A model generated the notes under the pieces. That model made no database searches and was not told where the DNA came from. It saw only the letters and a program-made list of their open reading frames with translations. A stretch of 40,732 nucleotides of DNA. Origin: Funiculus sociatus GB2-C1. Lineage in GTDB: Bacteria; Cyanobacteriota; Cyanobacteriia; Cyanobacteriales; FACHB-T130. The position numbers were made by a program, and so were the translations under genes. Each line of letters opens with the position of its first letter. The first letter of the stretch is position 1. The stretch spans positions 1 to 40,732 of the forward strand of contig NZ_JAMPKJ010000052.1 in assembly GCF_039962115.1 (NCBI RefSeq), given 5' to 3'. Of this stretch, positions 16,508-25,805 are shown one piece after another.

Positions 16508-19500
16508 ATGGAGCCTATAGCTATTATCGGTATTAGCTGTCGTTTTCCAGGAGCCAAGGATAAGAAAGCTTTCTGGCAGCTTCTGCGAGACGGGGTGGAT
16601 GCGATCACAGAAATTCCCTCAGACCGCCCGAATCTCCTTGCCTCCTATGACCCGAACCCTAAAGAAGCCGGTAAAATGAGTGCCCGTTGGGGTGGGTTTC
16701 TGGAACAGGTTGATCGGTTCGACCCCCACTTTTTCGGAATTTCTCAAAGGGAGGCTGTTGCAATGGACCCCCAGCAACGGCTCTTACAGGAAGTGTCCTG
16801 GGAGTCTTTGGAGGACGCGGGAATAGCGCCGGAACGCCTAGCTGGCACTCGAACTGGCGTGTTTATCGGAGCCATGTGGAACGATTACACTCAGATGCAG
16901 ATGAAAAATCCATCTAGCATCGACGCCTATACGGGTTCAGGCAGCGGCGGTTTTATGATGGCTAACCGCCTCTCCTATCGGTTTAATTTTCACGGACCGA
17001 GTATGACGGTTGATACTGGCTGTTCCTCATCGCTAGCTGCGGTTCACCTAGCTTGCCAGAGCTTGTGGCAGAGCGAGTCCACCCTTGCCTTAGCTGGGGG
17101 CGTGAACCTGATGCTCGAACCTGGTCCGAGCGTATTTTACACCAAAGCGGGACTGATTGCGATCGATGGTCGCTGCAAAACCTTTGATGCTCGAGCTAAC
17201 GGTATAGTGCGCGGCGAAGGCGTTGGGGTTGTCGTCCTCAAGCGCCTGTCAAGTGCCCTGAGCGATGGCGACCCGATTTATGCAGTCATCCGAGGCAGCG
17301 CAGTTAACCATGATGGGCTGACCAATGGTGTTACTGCTCCCAGCCAGTGGGCTCAGGAGGCCCTACTGCGGGAAGCCTACCAGCGGGCAGGTGTCTCTCC
17401 AGGTCAAGTTCAGTACGTAGAGGCCCACGGTACGGGTACGTTGTTGGGCGATCCAATTGAGGCTAAGGCTCTGGGAGGCGTGCTAGCAAACGACCGCTAT
17501 CCCGGAAGCCCTTGCGCTATCGGTTCGGTTAAGACCAACATCGGGCATCTGGAAGCGGCAGCTGGGATTGCTGCCCTGATCAAAGTTGCGCTGGCACTCA
17601 AGTACCGAGAAATCCCACCCAGTCTCCATTTCCAGGAACCTAATCCCCATATTCCTTTTGATATTCTTCCCTTGCGGGTTCAGCAGACCTTGAGTCCGTG
17701 GTCTAAGAAATCCGGTTCGGCTTTGGCTGGCGTGAGTTCCTTTGGTCTGGGGGGAACTAATGTACATATGGTACTGGAGGAGGCACCGGTACTCATTCCA
17801 GCAATCAGCGATGTCGAGCGTCCCCTGCATATGTTGACCCTATCAGCTAAAAGTGAGAATGCCTTACGAGCCATGGCTTGCTGTTATGAGGCCTTCTTAG
17901 CGAACCATAGTAAAGTCTCGCTTGTAGATGTTTGCTTCACCGCCAATACAGGGCGATCGCACTTTGCCCACCGCCTTGCGCTCGCGGTAGAATCCACCGA
18001 GACGTTGCGCGAGCAATTGAGTGCTTTTGCTGCCAGGAAGCAGCCTACCGGACTGGCGAGTGGGTACGTGCGTAGCAGGAAGCAACCCAAGGTAGCATTC
18101 CTGTTCACCGGACAAGGCTCCCAATACGTGGGTATGGGACGCCAGCTTTACGATACCCAGCCTACCTTCCGTCAAGCGCTGGAGCGTTGCGACGAACTGC
18201 TGCGCCCCTACCTCGATCAGCCTCTGTTGTCGGTACTCTATCCCGAATCTAGCGCGACCTCGCCCCTCAATGAAACCGCGTACACCCAGCCCGCACTATT
18301 CGCGTTGGAGTATGCGTTGACCCAGTTGTGGAAGTTGTGGGGCATAGAACCTGATGTAGTCATGGGTCACAGCGTAGGAGAGTATACGGCAGCTTGCGTG
18401 GCTGGTGTCTTTAGTTTAGAAGATGCACTGAAGCTGATTGCCACACGAGGTCAACTCATGCAGCGTTTGCCGCACGACGGTGAGATGGCAGTTGTGTTTG
18501 CGCCTGAGGCACGGGTTACTGTTGCCATATCGCCTTATGCTGAAGCGGTTTCTATCGCGGCAATCAACGGTCCTGAGAACATTGTCATTTCGGGTGCGCG
18601 TCAGGCAGTACAGGCGGTACTGCGACAGATGGCGTCTGAGGGGGTCAGAACTACTCAGCTAAATGTATCTCACGCCTTTCACTCACCTTTGATGGAGCCG
18701 ATGCTCAATGACTTTGAGCGGACGGCTGCTGAGGTAGACTATTCATCTCCACGGATTCAGCTGATTTCAAACCTGACTGGGCAAGTGGTGGGGGCAGATG
18801 AACTGATGCTCGCTGAGTACTGGCGTCATCATATCCGCGAGACAGTAAGATTTTCAGAGGGGATAGAGAAACTTCATCAGCAGGGCTATGATCTGTTTGT
18901 TGAGATAGGACCGAGTCCCATACTATCGGGGATGGGACGGCGGTGTTTACCCGAAGGTGCCGGGGTTTGGCTCCCTTCACTAAAGAAAGGACAGGAAGAT
19001 TGGCTACAATTGCTCGATAGTTTAAGGGCGTTATACGTTGGTGGTGTGGAAGTGAACTGGTCTGGATTTGACCGGGACTATTTACGGCGACGCCTATCGC
19101 TACCGACATATCCCTTCGAGCGAGAAAGTTTCTGGCTTCAGACTGAAGCGGTGGAAACAAGCTCCAGTCGCCAAAGAGTTCAGCAGGAGCAGAAAGTTGT
19201 GGAATCTCCCCCTAAAACCAAGCTGCAATCTATCGCAGGACAAGCAACAGCAGAGGAGCAGGGGAGCAAGGTAGCAAGGGAGAAAGTACATTCAAATAAC
19301 CTGTCTCTACAAAGTATTTCCGAGGCGAGAACCTCAGCTTCTGCAACTCAACACGGGTTTTATAACTGGCAATGGTACCCAGAATCCTTTGTCGAATCCA
19401 AAGAGATTCCTTCAGGAGCTATCCTCATCTTGAAGGACTCTCAAACGATCGCCAAAAACTTAGAAAAGCTGTTTGATGCCGAACAGTACACTATTTACTT

Positions 19501-22500
19501 TGTCGCTTCCGGTCAAAAATTCACACAGAAAAACCAACGGAATTTTACTATTAATCCTGCCTGTCCTGAAGATTATGAGAGGCTAATTCGAGTTCTTAAA
19601 GAAGATGGTTTGAAGATTACGGCGGCTATCCATCTTTGGAATTACAGTCAAGCTCTAGTGTCAAGGATGCCCGTAAGTTCAAATGACCCTGTACTGTACG
19701 AAGGTGTGTACAGCGTCTTGTTCTTGGGACAGGCACTAATGAAGCATTACCGAGATTGTCCGATCGATCTCCTTGTGGTGACTCAAGGTGCCTATGCAAC
19801 CTCTGCCATTGAATCTCTTCAGGGATTACATCAGGTGATGGGAGCTACTTTAGCCCAGGGACTTGCTCAAGAAAACGCGACCATCCAAACCAAAGTAGTA
19901 GATGTAACCCCCCAGAGCTTATCCTCAGAAACATTAGCCAAAATTTTATTTCAGGAGATGAAAGCTAAACCTTCTGAGGAAGGTATTGTGGCTATCCGCC
20001 AGGGACAACGATTGATCCGAACTCTAGAAAGAATGGAGGTATCTCCTACTGGGAACTCTCAGCCAGTCCTAACAGCAGGCGAAACTTGGTTGATTACTGG
20101 GGGAACCAGTGATGTGGGAGGAGAAATAGCAAAGGGGCTAGTTAGTCAAGCACCCCTTAATTTAGTGCTCACTGGACGGCATCCCCTTCCGCCCAAGAAG
20201 GACTGGGACAGGCTGGCTGGAGATGACACGACCGCAAGTAAACGCATCCGAGTCATTCAAGACTTAGAGCAGCTTGGAGCTACGGTGATGTATCAGGCTA
20301 TAGACGTTACGGATGCAGAGGGTATGGAGCAGTTGATGGAAACCATCCGAGCCCGTTTTGGTCATCTGGATGGAGTAATACACGCTGCGGGTGTTCAAGA
20401 TACTACCAGCTTCAAACTGTCTCAAAAGAAACCCGACACAGTCACACAAGTGTTCGCGCCTAAAGTTCAAGGAACCATCATCCTGGATAATGTCACCCAA
20501 GATGAACCTCTGAAATCCTTTGTTGTCATCTCGTCCGCTGCGGCGTCGAAAGCAGAATGGGGAGCTAACTTAGGAGACTATGCGGCAGCGAACGCTTTTC
20601 TGGATAATTATGCGATTTACCGTACTCAGGGGGGAGCATCAGGGCGATCGCTAGCTGTTAATTTTTCCCTGTGGCGCGATAAGGGGATGGCAAAAATCGG
20701 TGGATTTGCGCTTGTACTAGTGGCGAAAGCCAAAGGGCTTAATCTGCTGGAACCAGAGCAGGCTGTTCATGCCTTTATCAAAGCTCTGTCCATGGATAGC
20801 TCTTCTGTGATTCATATTATTGATTTGATTGAGCAAAAGGCAGTTGAGGTAGCACCACAATCTTCACCCGTCCAAGAAGCAACTGTCGTTTTGCAGAATA
20901 TCCCTACCTCCCAACCTAAATCCAAAAATCTGCGGCATCTGGTTCAGGAAATCTTAGCTCAATATCTGTCTATTCCCCAAGAGCAGCTAGAAGGACATAA
21001 AACGTTTCAGGAGCTAGGGCTAGATTCAATTGGTGCCATAGAAGCAATTAAACAGCTCAGCAATACTCTCAATGAAGAGCTATTTCCAACGTTGCTGTTT
21101 GAGTATCAAACGCCCAATGACCTCGCCGATTACTTAGAACGCCAGTATGGATATGCCACCAAAACTGTGCTGACAGCCACTCCCCCATCATCAGCAGAAG
21201 CCTCTACAAGCAGCATTGAAACAGATAAACCGAAGACCCAGAATCTAACAAAACTCAGCATTCAGGAACAGGAATTTAAAGAACAGGATATCGCCATCAT
21301 CGGTATGGCTTGCAAAGTGCCAGGAGCTGAGAATTTAGAACAGTACTGGGACTTGCTTATGGCAGGAAAATCAGCCATTCGTGAAGTACCTACAGAGCGT
21401 TGGTCTAGTGAGGACTACTTTGAAGAAAATGGAACTTCTGCTCACACAACTTATTGCAAACATGGTGGTTTTATAGAGCGTCCGTTTGATTTTGATGCGA
21501 TGTTTTTTGGCATCTCCCCACGCGAAGCAACTGCAATAGACCCACAACAGCGATTATTCCTAGAGGTGGCTTGGCAAGCCTTACAACAGGCAGGCTACGG
21601 CGGAAGATACCGAACACAGGATATCGGCGTATTTGTTGGTTGCGGACAAAATAACTATGTAGAACACTTCATCAATTATCAACAATACGCGGTATTGCGT
21701 CGGCGTTTGCAAGAAAGTTCCTGGTTCAGTACCTTGTCTCCCCAGGAACGCAAGCGCTTGCTAAAGACCCTAACAGAAGTGCTGCAACCGAGCGAAATCC
21801 TCCCTGAAACAGCCGCTGGCAACGAGTTGAATGGAATTGCAGCGCGGGTTAGTCACTGTCTAGATCTCAAGGGACCAAGTCTGGCAGTCAGTACAGCTTG
21901 TTCCTCTTCTCTTGTGGCATTGCATCTCGCCTCTGAAAGTTTACATGCCGGTCAAACCCGCATGGCTATCGTGGGTGGAGTTAATCTCAATCTCAGTCCT
22001 AGCCCCTATACTTTTCTGAGCAAGGTAAAGGCGCTCTCCCCAACTGGAACCTGTTACCCCTTTGACCGCCGTGCCAACGGCATGGTTTTGGGAGAGGGTG
22101 CAGGTGCAGTAATCCTAAAACCCCTTAAACAGGCTATAGAAGATGGGGATTTTATTCATGCTGTTATTAAAGGTTCAGCCATTAATAATGACGGTCACTC
22201 TCAGGGAATTACCGCTCCTAACCCCAGAGGTCAGGCCGAAGCAATCCGTAAAGCTTACAGCAATGCGGGTATCGATCCTCAAACGGTATCCTATGTTGAA
22301 ACTCATGGTACGGGTACTCTGCTGGGAGATCCCGTAGAAATTGAGGGGATGACCCAGGCGTTCCGCACCTTTACCGACAATCGCGAGTTTTGCGCCATCG
22401 GTTCTGTCAAGTCTTCGATTGGTCACATGCTGTCTGCCTCAGGCATTGTCAGTCTGATCAAAGTGGCACTAGCTATGCAGCATGGTAAGATACCTGGGAC

Positions 22501-24022
22501 TTTGGGCTTCCAGGAGTCTAATCCACATATCAATTTTGCCGATACACCGTTTTATGCGGTTGGCGAGAGAAGTATGAGCTGGTCTGGAAACGGTAGCCCA
22601 TTTCGTGCAGGTGTCAACGGATTTGGATTTGGCGGAACTAACTGCCACGTTATTGTTGAACAATCCCCGGTATTGTCAACGTTCAAATCCGAAGCGAACA
22701 ATTCTTCCCCTTATCTGTTATTTCTGACAGCACGCAACCAACAAGCTCTCAAAAAAGTAGCTGGGCAACTTCGCGAGCATATCCTCAAGAACCCCAAACA
22801 GGAAGCGTCCCAAGTCTGCTTCACCATGAACAATGCCCAGCGGGAACTGTCCAACAAGGCGGCTTTACTAGTCAATGACCGTCAGCACATGCTGGATGCT
22901 CTGGATGCCATCTGTTCGGAAAACACAAGATCATACATTTACATCGGTCGAGCCAATCCGCAACGGGTAACGCCGATACACCTGGTAATAGATGGCAGCA
23001 GTCCCTTAGCGCCTGAGGAAGTGGAGATTTTAGGAAAGCGTTTCCCAGATTTTCAGCAAGCTTATGCTGAGTGCCAACAGCACTGGGTTCATGGGCTAAC
23101 CCAAGAGAATGGACACCACCGAACTGGGCTGGCAGGAAAAGCATATGCCTTTGCGGTGCAATATGCGTTGGGGCAGTTGCTGATGTCTCTGGAACTTCAA
23201 CCCACCACCCTGCTGGCACAAGAGACGGGTATTTTGGTGGCAGCCTGTCTAGTGGGAATGATGACATTAGAACAGGCAATGACTTTGCTCGTACAGCTAG
23301 AAACACACAAAAGGATCAATCCTGACAATGTGCCAATGTTGGAAGAAGCGTTAGCGTCTACCTGGGCTTGCCCATTGGTGACTGCGGGAGGAATTTTTAG
23401 ACATCCTGTCAAAGTTCCTGGCTTACAATTGGCAGCGCTGGTGCAAACCTCTCAGCCATTGGACGCAGCTTGCTATCGAGAGGTTATCGACGAAGAAGGA
23501 GTTTATTTGCACCTGGGAGGTTCCTTATCTGTCAGAAAGCAATTGGGAGTTTTGGATGACCCCCACGTTTGGATAAATCCGGACAAAAAGCAACCGACAG
23601 TAAATCGTTTGCTGGCAACTCTTGCAAAGTTGTACGTCGCAGGAGTTCGGTTTAATAGTACACCTCTATTTTCCTGGAATGTTCGTCGAGTACCGCTACC
23701 GACTTATCCTTTCGAGCGAAAAACCTACAAAGTATCACTTGCCGATAGTAGCGATGAAGATAACGATACCAAGTTTGATTCAGTTGCGAACAATATCAAG
23801 GAAGAGAAAACTATACCAGAATTATCTGAATGCATAGTTTTCCCTGCTCTCAGTTTTACGCAACCGAATGCAACTGGGTATGAGATTTCGACTGCTGGTA
23901 CTAGACTCTTGCCTGTACAAAAACTGTCTCCCCTTTCAGAAGAGCAGCGTCAGTCAAGTTATATCGCTTTAGCCAGGGAATTGGGTAACTTTGGCAAACC
24001 CGATCTGGATATTCCTAAGTAG
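16508..24022 (+). CDS. Type I PKS: KS-AT-KR-ACP-KS-vestigial AT
   Basis: I start at ATG 16508 (MEPIAIIGISCRFPG), one base after the ACP stop and near a GGGGGCGG run; an upstream ATG at 16484 is possible. With 2504 residues the order is KS1 (1-430, Cys172 in DTGCSSS, EAHGTGT, NIGHLEAAAG), AT1 (528-860, Ser622 in GHSVGE, HAFHS, malonyl type), KR (about 930-1450, TGGTSDVGG near 1197, Tyr1358), ACP (Ser1507 in GLDSIGAIE), KS2 (1593-2030, Cys1798 in STACSSS) and an AT remnant (about 2060-2430). The AT remnant has lost GQGSQ (now DGSSP), GHSxG (AQETG) and HAFH. There is no carrier after it; tandem ACPs open the NRPS protein. It extends the FAAL-derived acyl chain. Confidence 0.95.
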   Translation: MEPIAIIGISCRFPGAKDKKAFWQLLRDGVDAITEIPSDRPNLLASYDPNPKEAGKMSARWGGFLEQVDRFDPHFFGISQREAVAMDPQQRLLQEVSWESLEDAGIAPERLAGTRTGVFIGAMWNDYTQMQMKNPSSIDAYTGSGSGGFMMANRLSYRFNFHGPSMTVDTGCSSSLAAVHLACQSLWQSESTLALAGGVNLMLEPGPSVFYTKAGLIAIDGRCKTFDARANGIVRGEGVGVVVLKRLSSALSDGDPIYAVIRGSAVNHDGLTNGVTAPSQWAQEALLREAYQRAGVSPGQVQYVEAHGTGTLLGDPIEAKALGGVLANDRYPGSPCAIGSVKTNIGHLEAAAGIAALIKVALALKYREIPPSLHFQEPNPHIPFDILPLRVQQTLSPWSKKSGSALAGVSSFGLGGTNVHMVLEEAPVLIPAISDVERPLHMLTLSAKSENALRAMACCYEAFLANHSKVSLVDVCFTANTGRSHFAHRLALAVESTETLREQLSAFAARKQPTGLASGYVRSRKQPKVAFLFTGQGSQYVGMGRQLYDTQPTFRQALERCDELLRPYLDQPLLSVLYPESSATSPLNETAYTQPALFALEYALTQLWKLWGIEPDVVMGHSVGEYTAACVAGVFSLEDALKLIATRGQLMQRLPHDGEMAVVFAPEARVTVAISPYAEAVSIAAINGPENIVISGARQAVQAVLRQMASEGVRTTQLNVSHAFHSPLMEPMLNDFERTAAEVDYSSPRIQLISNLTGQVVGADELMLAEYWRHHIRETVRFSEGIEKLHQQGYDLFVEIGPSPILSGMGRRCLPEGAGVWLPSLKKGQEDWLQLLDSLRALYVGGVEVNWSGFDRDYLRRRLSLPTYPFERESFWLQTEAVETSSSRQRVQQEQKVVESPPKTKLQSIAGQATAEEQGSKVAREKVHSNNLSLQSISEARTSASATQHGFYNWQWYPESFVESKEIPSGAILILKDSQTIAKNLEKLFDAEQYTIYFVASGQKFTQKNQRNFTINPACPEDYERLIRVLKEDGLKITAAIHLWNYSQALVSRMPVSSNDPVLYEGVYSVLFLGQALMKHYRDCPIDLLVVTQGAYATSAIESLQGLHQVMGATLAQGLAQENATIQTKVVDVTPQSLSSETLAKILFQEMKAKPSEEGIVAIRQGQRLIRTLERMEVSPTGNSQPVLTAGETWLITGGTSDVGGEIAKGLVSQAPLNLVLTGRHPLPPKKDWDRLAGDDTTASKRIRVIQDLEQLGATVMYQAIDVTDAEGMEQLMETIRARFGHLDGVIHAAGVQDTTSFKLSQKKPDTVTQVFAPKVQGTIILDNVTQDEPLKSFVVISSAAASKAEWGANLGDYAAANAFLDNYAIYRTQGGASGRSLAVNFSLWRDKGMAKIGGFALVLVAKAKGLNLLEPEQAVHAFIKALSMDSSSVIHIIDLIEQKAVEVAPQSSPVQEATVVLQNIPTSQPKSKNLRHLVQEILAQYLSIPQEQLEGHKTFQELGLDSIGAIEAIKQLSNTLNEELFPTLLFEYQTPNDLADYLERQYGYATKTVLTATPPSSAEASTSSIETDKPKTQNLTKLSIQEQEFKEQDIAIIGMACKVPGAENLEQYWDLLMAGKSAIREVPTERWSSEDYFEENGTSAHTTYCKHGGFIERPFDFDAMFFGISPREATAIDPQQRLFLEVAWQALQQAGYGGRYRTQDIGVFVGCGQNNYVEHFINYQQYAVLRRRLQESSWFSTLSPQERKRLLKTLTEVLQPSEILPETAAGNELNGIAARVSHCLDLKGPSLAVSTACSSSLVALHLASESLHAGQTRMAIVGGVNLNLSPSPYTFLSKVKALSPTGTCYPFDRRANGMVLGEGAGAVILKPLKQAIEDGDFIHAVIKGSAINNDGHSQGITAPNPRGQAEAIRKAYSNAGIDPQTVSYVETHGTGTLLGDPVEIEGMTQAFRTFTDNREFCAIGSVKSSIGHMLSASGIVSLIKVALAMQHGKIPGTLGFQESNPHINFADTPFYAVGERSMSWSGNGSPFRAGVNGFGFGGTNCHVIVEQSPVLSTFKSEANNSSPYLLFLTARNQQALKKVAGQLREHILKNPKQEASQVCFTMNNAQRELSNKAALLVNDRQHMLDALDAICSENTRSYIYIGRANPQRVTPIHLVIDGSSPLAPEEVEILGKRFPDFQQAYAECQQHWVHGLTQENGHHRTGLAGKAYAFAVQYALGQLLMSLELQPTTLLAQETGILVAACLVGMMTLEQAMTLLVQLETHKRINPDNVPMLEEALASTWACPLVTAGGIFRHPVKVPGLQLAALVQTSQPLDAACYREVIDEEGVYLHLGGSLSVRKQLGVLDDPHVWINPDKKQPTVNRLLATLAKLYVAGVRFNSTPLFSWNVRRVPLPTYPFERKTYKVSLADSSDEDNDTKFDSVANNIKEEKTIPELSECIVFPALSFTQPNATGYEISTAGTRLLPVQKLSPLSEEQRQSSYIALARELGNFGKPDLDIPK

Positions 24023-24362
24023 TGTATTTCCTGGATTTGCTTAACTGGCTTAGTGACGAATCACAGCTTACAACCCACGTTTCATACCAAGTCCGGTTAA
24101 TCGCTTCGTTTACAATATGTTGCTTTTTGCTAGTAGCTATAGAGGCGCAGAAGTGGAAAATAACCACTAACTTAAGTTTTGTATCAAACAGCGTGAACCC
24201 TGGGCTTGGGTCTGACAAGTCAATAGGAGCATAACCAGTCAAACGGCATAATCTCTTGTTGCATCATTGGCGGGCTAAAAACTTCTGTTGGTCTAGATGG
24301 CTCGGAAAAACTGAATGCTTCACAGCTTAACTTCAACCTTCTAACCATTCCTTAAGCGTAAG
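24023..24362. other. Spacer between PKS and P450 genes
   Basis: This is 340 bases with no supported gene; short frames on both strands show no family features. No terminator is visible, so read-through from the PKS into the P450 is possible. Confidence 0.5.
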
Positions 24363-25751
24363 ATGATGAAATTACCTGATGGTCCTAAGACTCACCCCTT
24401 ACTACAGTTACTACTGTGGATGATTGACACACTCGGATATATGGAGGGTGCAGATCAACGCTATGGTGATATCTTCACAGCACGGCTCGGCTCAAAATCG
24501 AAACCAATAATTTATGTTAGTAATCCAGAGGCAATTCAACAGATATTAAACGGTGAGTCAAAGCAGTTTGATAATCCTGGTAACCAGCTTTTTAAGCCGA
24601 TTTTAGGGGAAAACTCGCTGATCGTACTCACTGGCGATAGTCACCGTCGTCATCGCCAGCTAATTATGCCTTCATTTCATGGATCGCGCCTGAAAGCCTA
24701 TGGGGAACTAATCTGTAACATTACTGAGCAAGTGTTTAGCCAGTTAACTCCTGGGGAGGCTTTTTCAGCTCGTTCTGCTACAGAAAATATCTCAGGGCAA
24801 GTCATCCTAAACAGCGTGTTTGGCATCAGTAAAGGAGAGCGTTTACAAAAGCTCGATCAACTCATTAGTTCAGTGCTTGAATTTGCTAAGTATCCCTTAG
24901 CTTCTAGCCTGTTCTTTTTACCCTTCTTGAGAAAGGATTTAGGTCGATGGAGTCCGTGGGGATATGTTTGTTACCTGATACGGCAAATTGACGAACTCCT
25001 ATACGCTGAAATTCAGGAACGTCGCCAGCAATATGACCCGGAGCGTACCGACATCCTCAATTTACTCATGTCTGCTCGTGATGAAGCAGGTGAGCCAATG
25101 ACCGATGAAGAATTACGCGATGAGTTAATTACGCTGGTGTTTGGTGGCAAAGATGGCCTTGCATCGGCAATGGCTTGGTCGTTGTACTGGGTTCATCATC
25201 TGCCTGATGTCGCTGAAAAGCTGCTCCAAGAACTCGATTCCCTCGGCCCATCACCAGATCCGTTAAGCATTGTCCGACTGCCCTATCTAAGTGCGGTTTG
25301 CAAAGAAATTTTGCGGATCAGTCCAGTTGAGATACAGGCTCAACCACGGGTTGTGGTATCACCGGCTGAGTTCATGGGATATGAGTTGCCACCAGGTACA
25401 GTATTGATGCCCTCAATTTATCTCCTTCACCGACGCGAGGATTTATACCCAGAGCCTCAGCAGTTTAAGCCTGAGCGGTTTCTAGAAAAGCAATTCTCTT
25501 ATTACGAGTATCTGCCCTTTGGTGGCGGTAGTCGTCGCTGTATTGGAGCCGCGTTTGCTGAGTTTGCAATCAAGCTGGTATTGGTAACAACCCTATCACG
25601 CTATCAGCTAAGACTGGCTGGGAACCGACCCGTGCGACCCGTTCTCAGTGGTTTAAACCTCGTACCTAGTGATGGCGTGAAGATGGTGTTTTTAGGGTTA
25701 CGGGCGAACGTCGGTTTCAAAGGGGAACCCTCGCTATCTGAATGTGCCTAA
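24363..25751 (+). CDS. Cytochrome P450 (CYP110-like)
   Basis: This 462-residue P450 has the heme-binding loop LPFGGGSRRCIGAAFAEFA (Cys393), ExxR as KEILRI (Glu315, Arg318) and a PERF motif (FKPERFLE). Sequence style and length fit the cyanobacterial CYP110 group, often linked to fatty-acid or polyketide oxidation. The I-helix reads VFGGKDGLASAM, where AGx(D/E)T(T/S) is expected: the acid is kept (Asp264) but the Thr that helps activate oxygen is Gly265. It may therefore use an unusual mechanism or substrate-assisted catalysis. It lies between PKS and NRPS genes, pointing to oxidation of the chain or the final product. ATG 24363 is followed by a second ATG. Confidence 0.92.
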   Translation: MMKLPDGPKTHPLLQLLLWMIDTLGYMEGADQRYGDIFTARLGSKSKPIIYVSNPEAIQQILNGESKQFDNPGNQLFKPILGENSLIVLTGDSHRRHRQLIMPSFHGSRLKAYGELICNITEQVFSQLTPGEAFSARSATENISGQVILNSVFGISKGERLQKLDQLISSVLEFAKYPLASSLFFLPFLRKDLGRWSPWGYVCYLIRQIDELLYAEIQERRQQYDPERTDILNLLMSARDEAGEPMTDEELRDELITLVFGGKDGLASAMAWSLYWVHHLPDVAEKLLQELDSLGPSPDPLSIVRLPYLSAVCKEILRISPVEIQAQPRVVVSPAEFMGYELPPGTVLMPSIYLLHRREDLYPEPQQFKPERFLEKQFSYYEYLPFGGGSRRCIGAAFAEFAIKLVLVTTLSRYQLRLAGNRPVRPVLSGLNLVPSDGVKMVFLGLRANVGFKGEPSLSECA

Positions 25752-25805
25752 CTGCAAGCGATTGTAGCTAATGCTCAGCAATTTTGAATGATTTAGGGAG
25801 GCAGA

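Noticed and set aside
21288-24022. True trans-AT polyketide synthase
   Set aside because: Module 1 has an intact cis AT and a remnant AT remains after KS2, so this is AT loss in one module; no trans-AT gene is seen.
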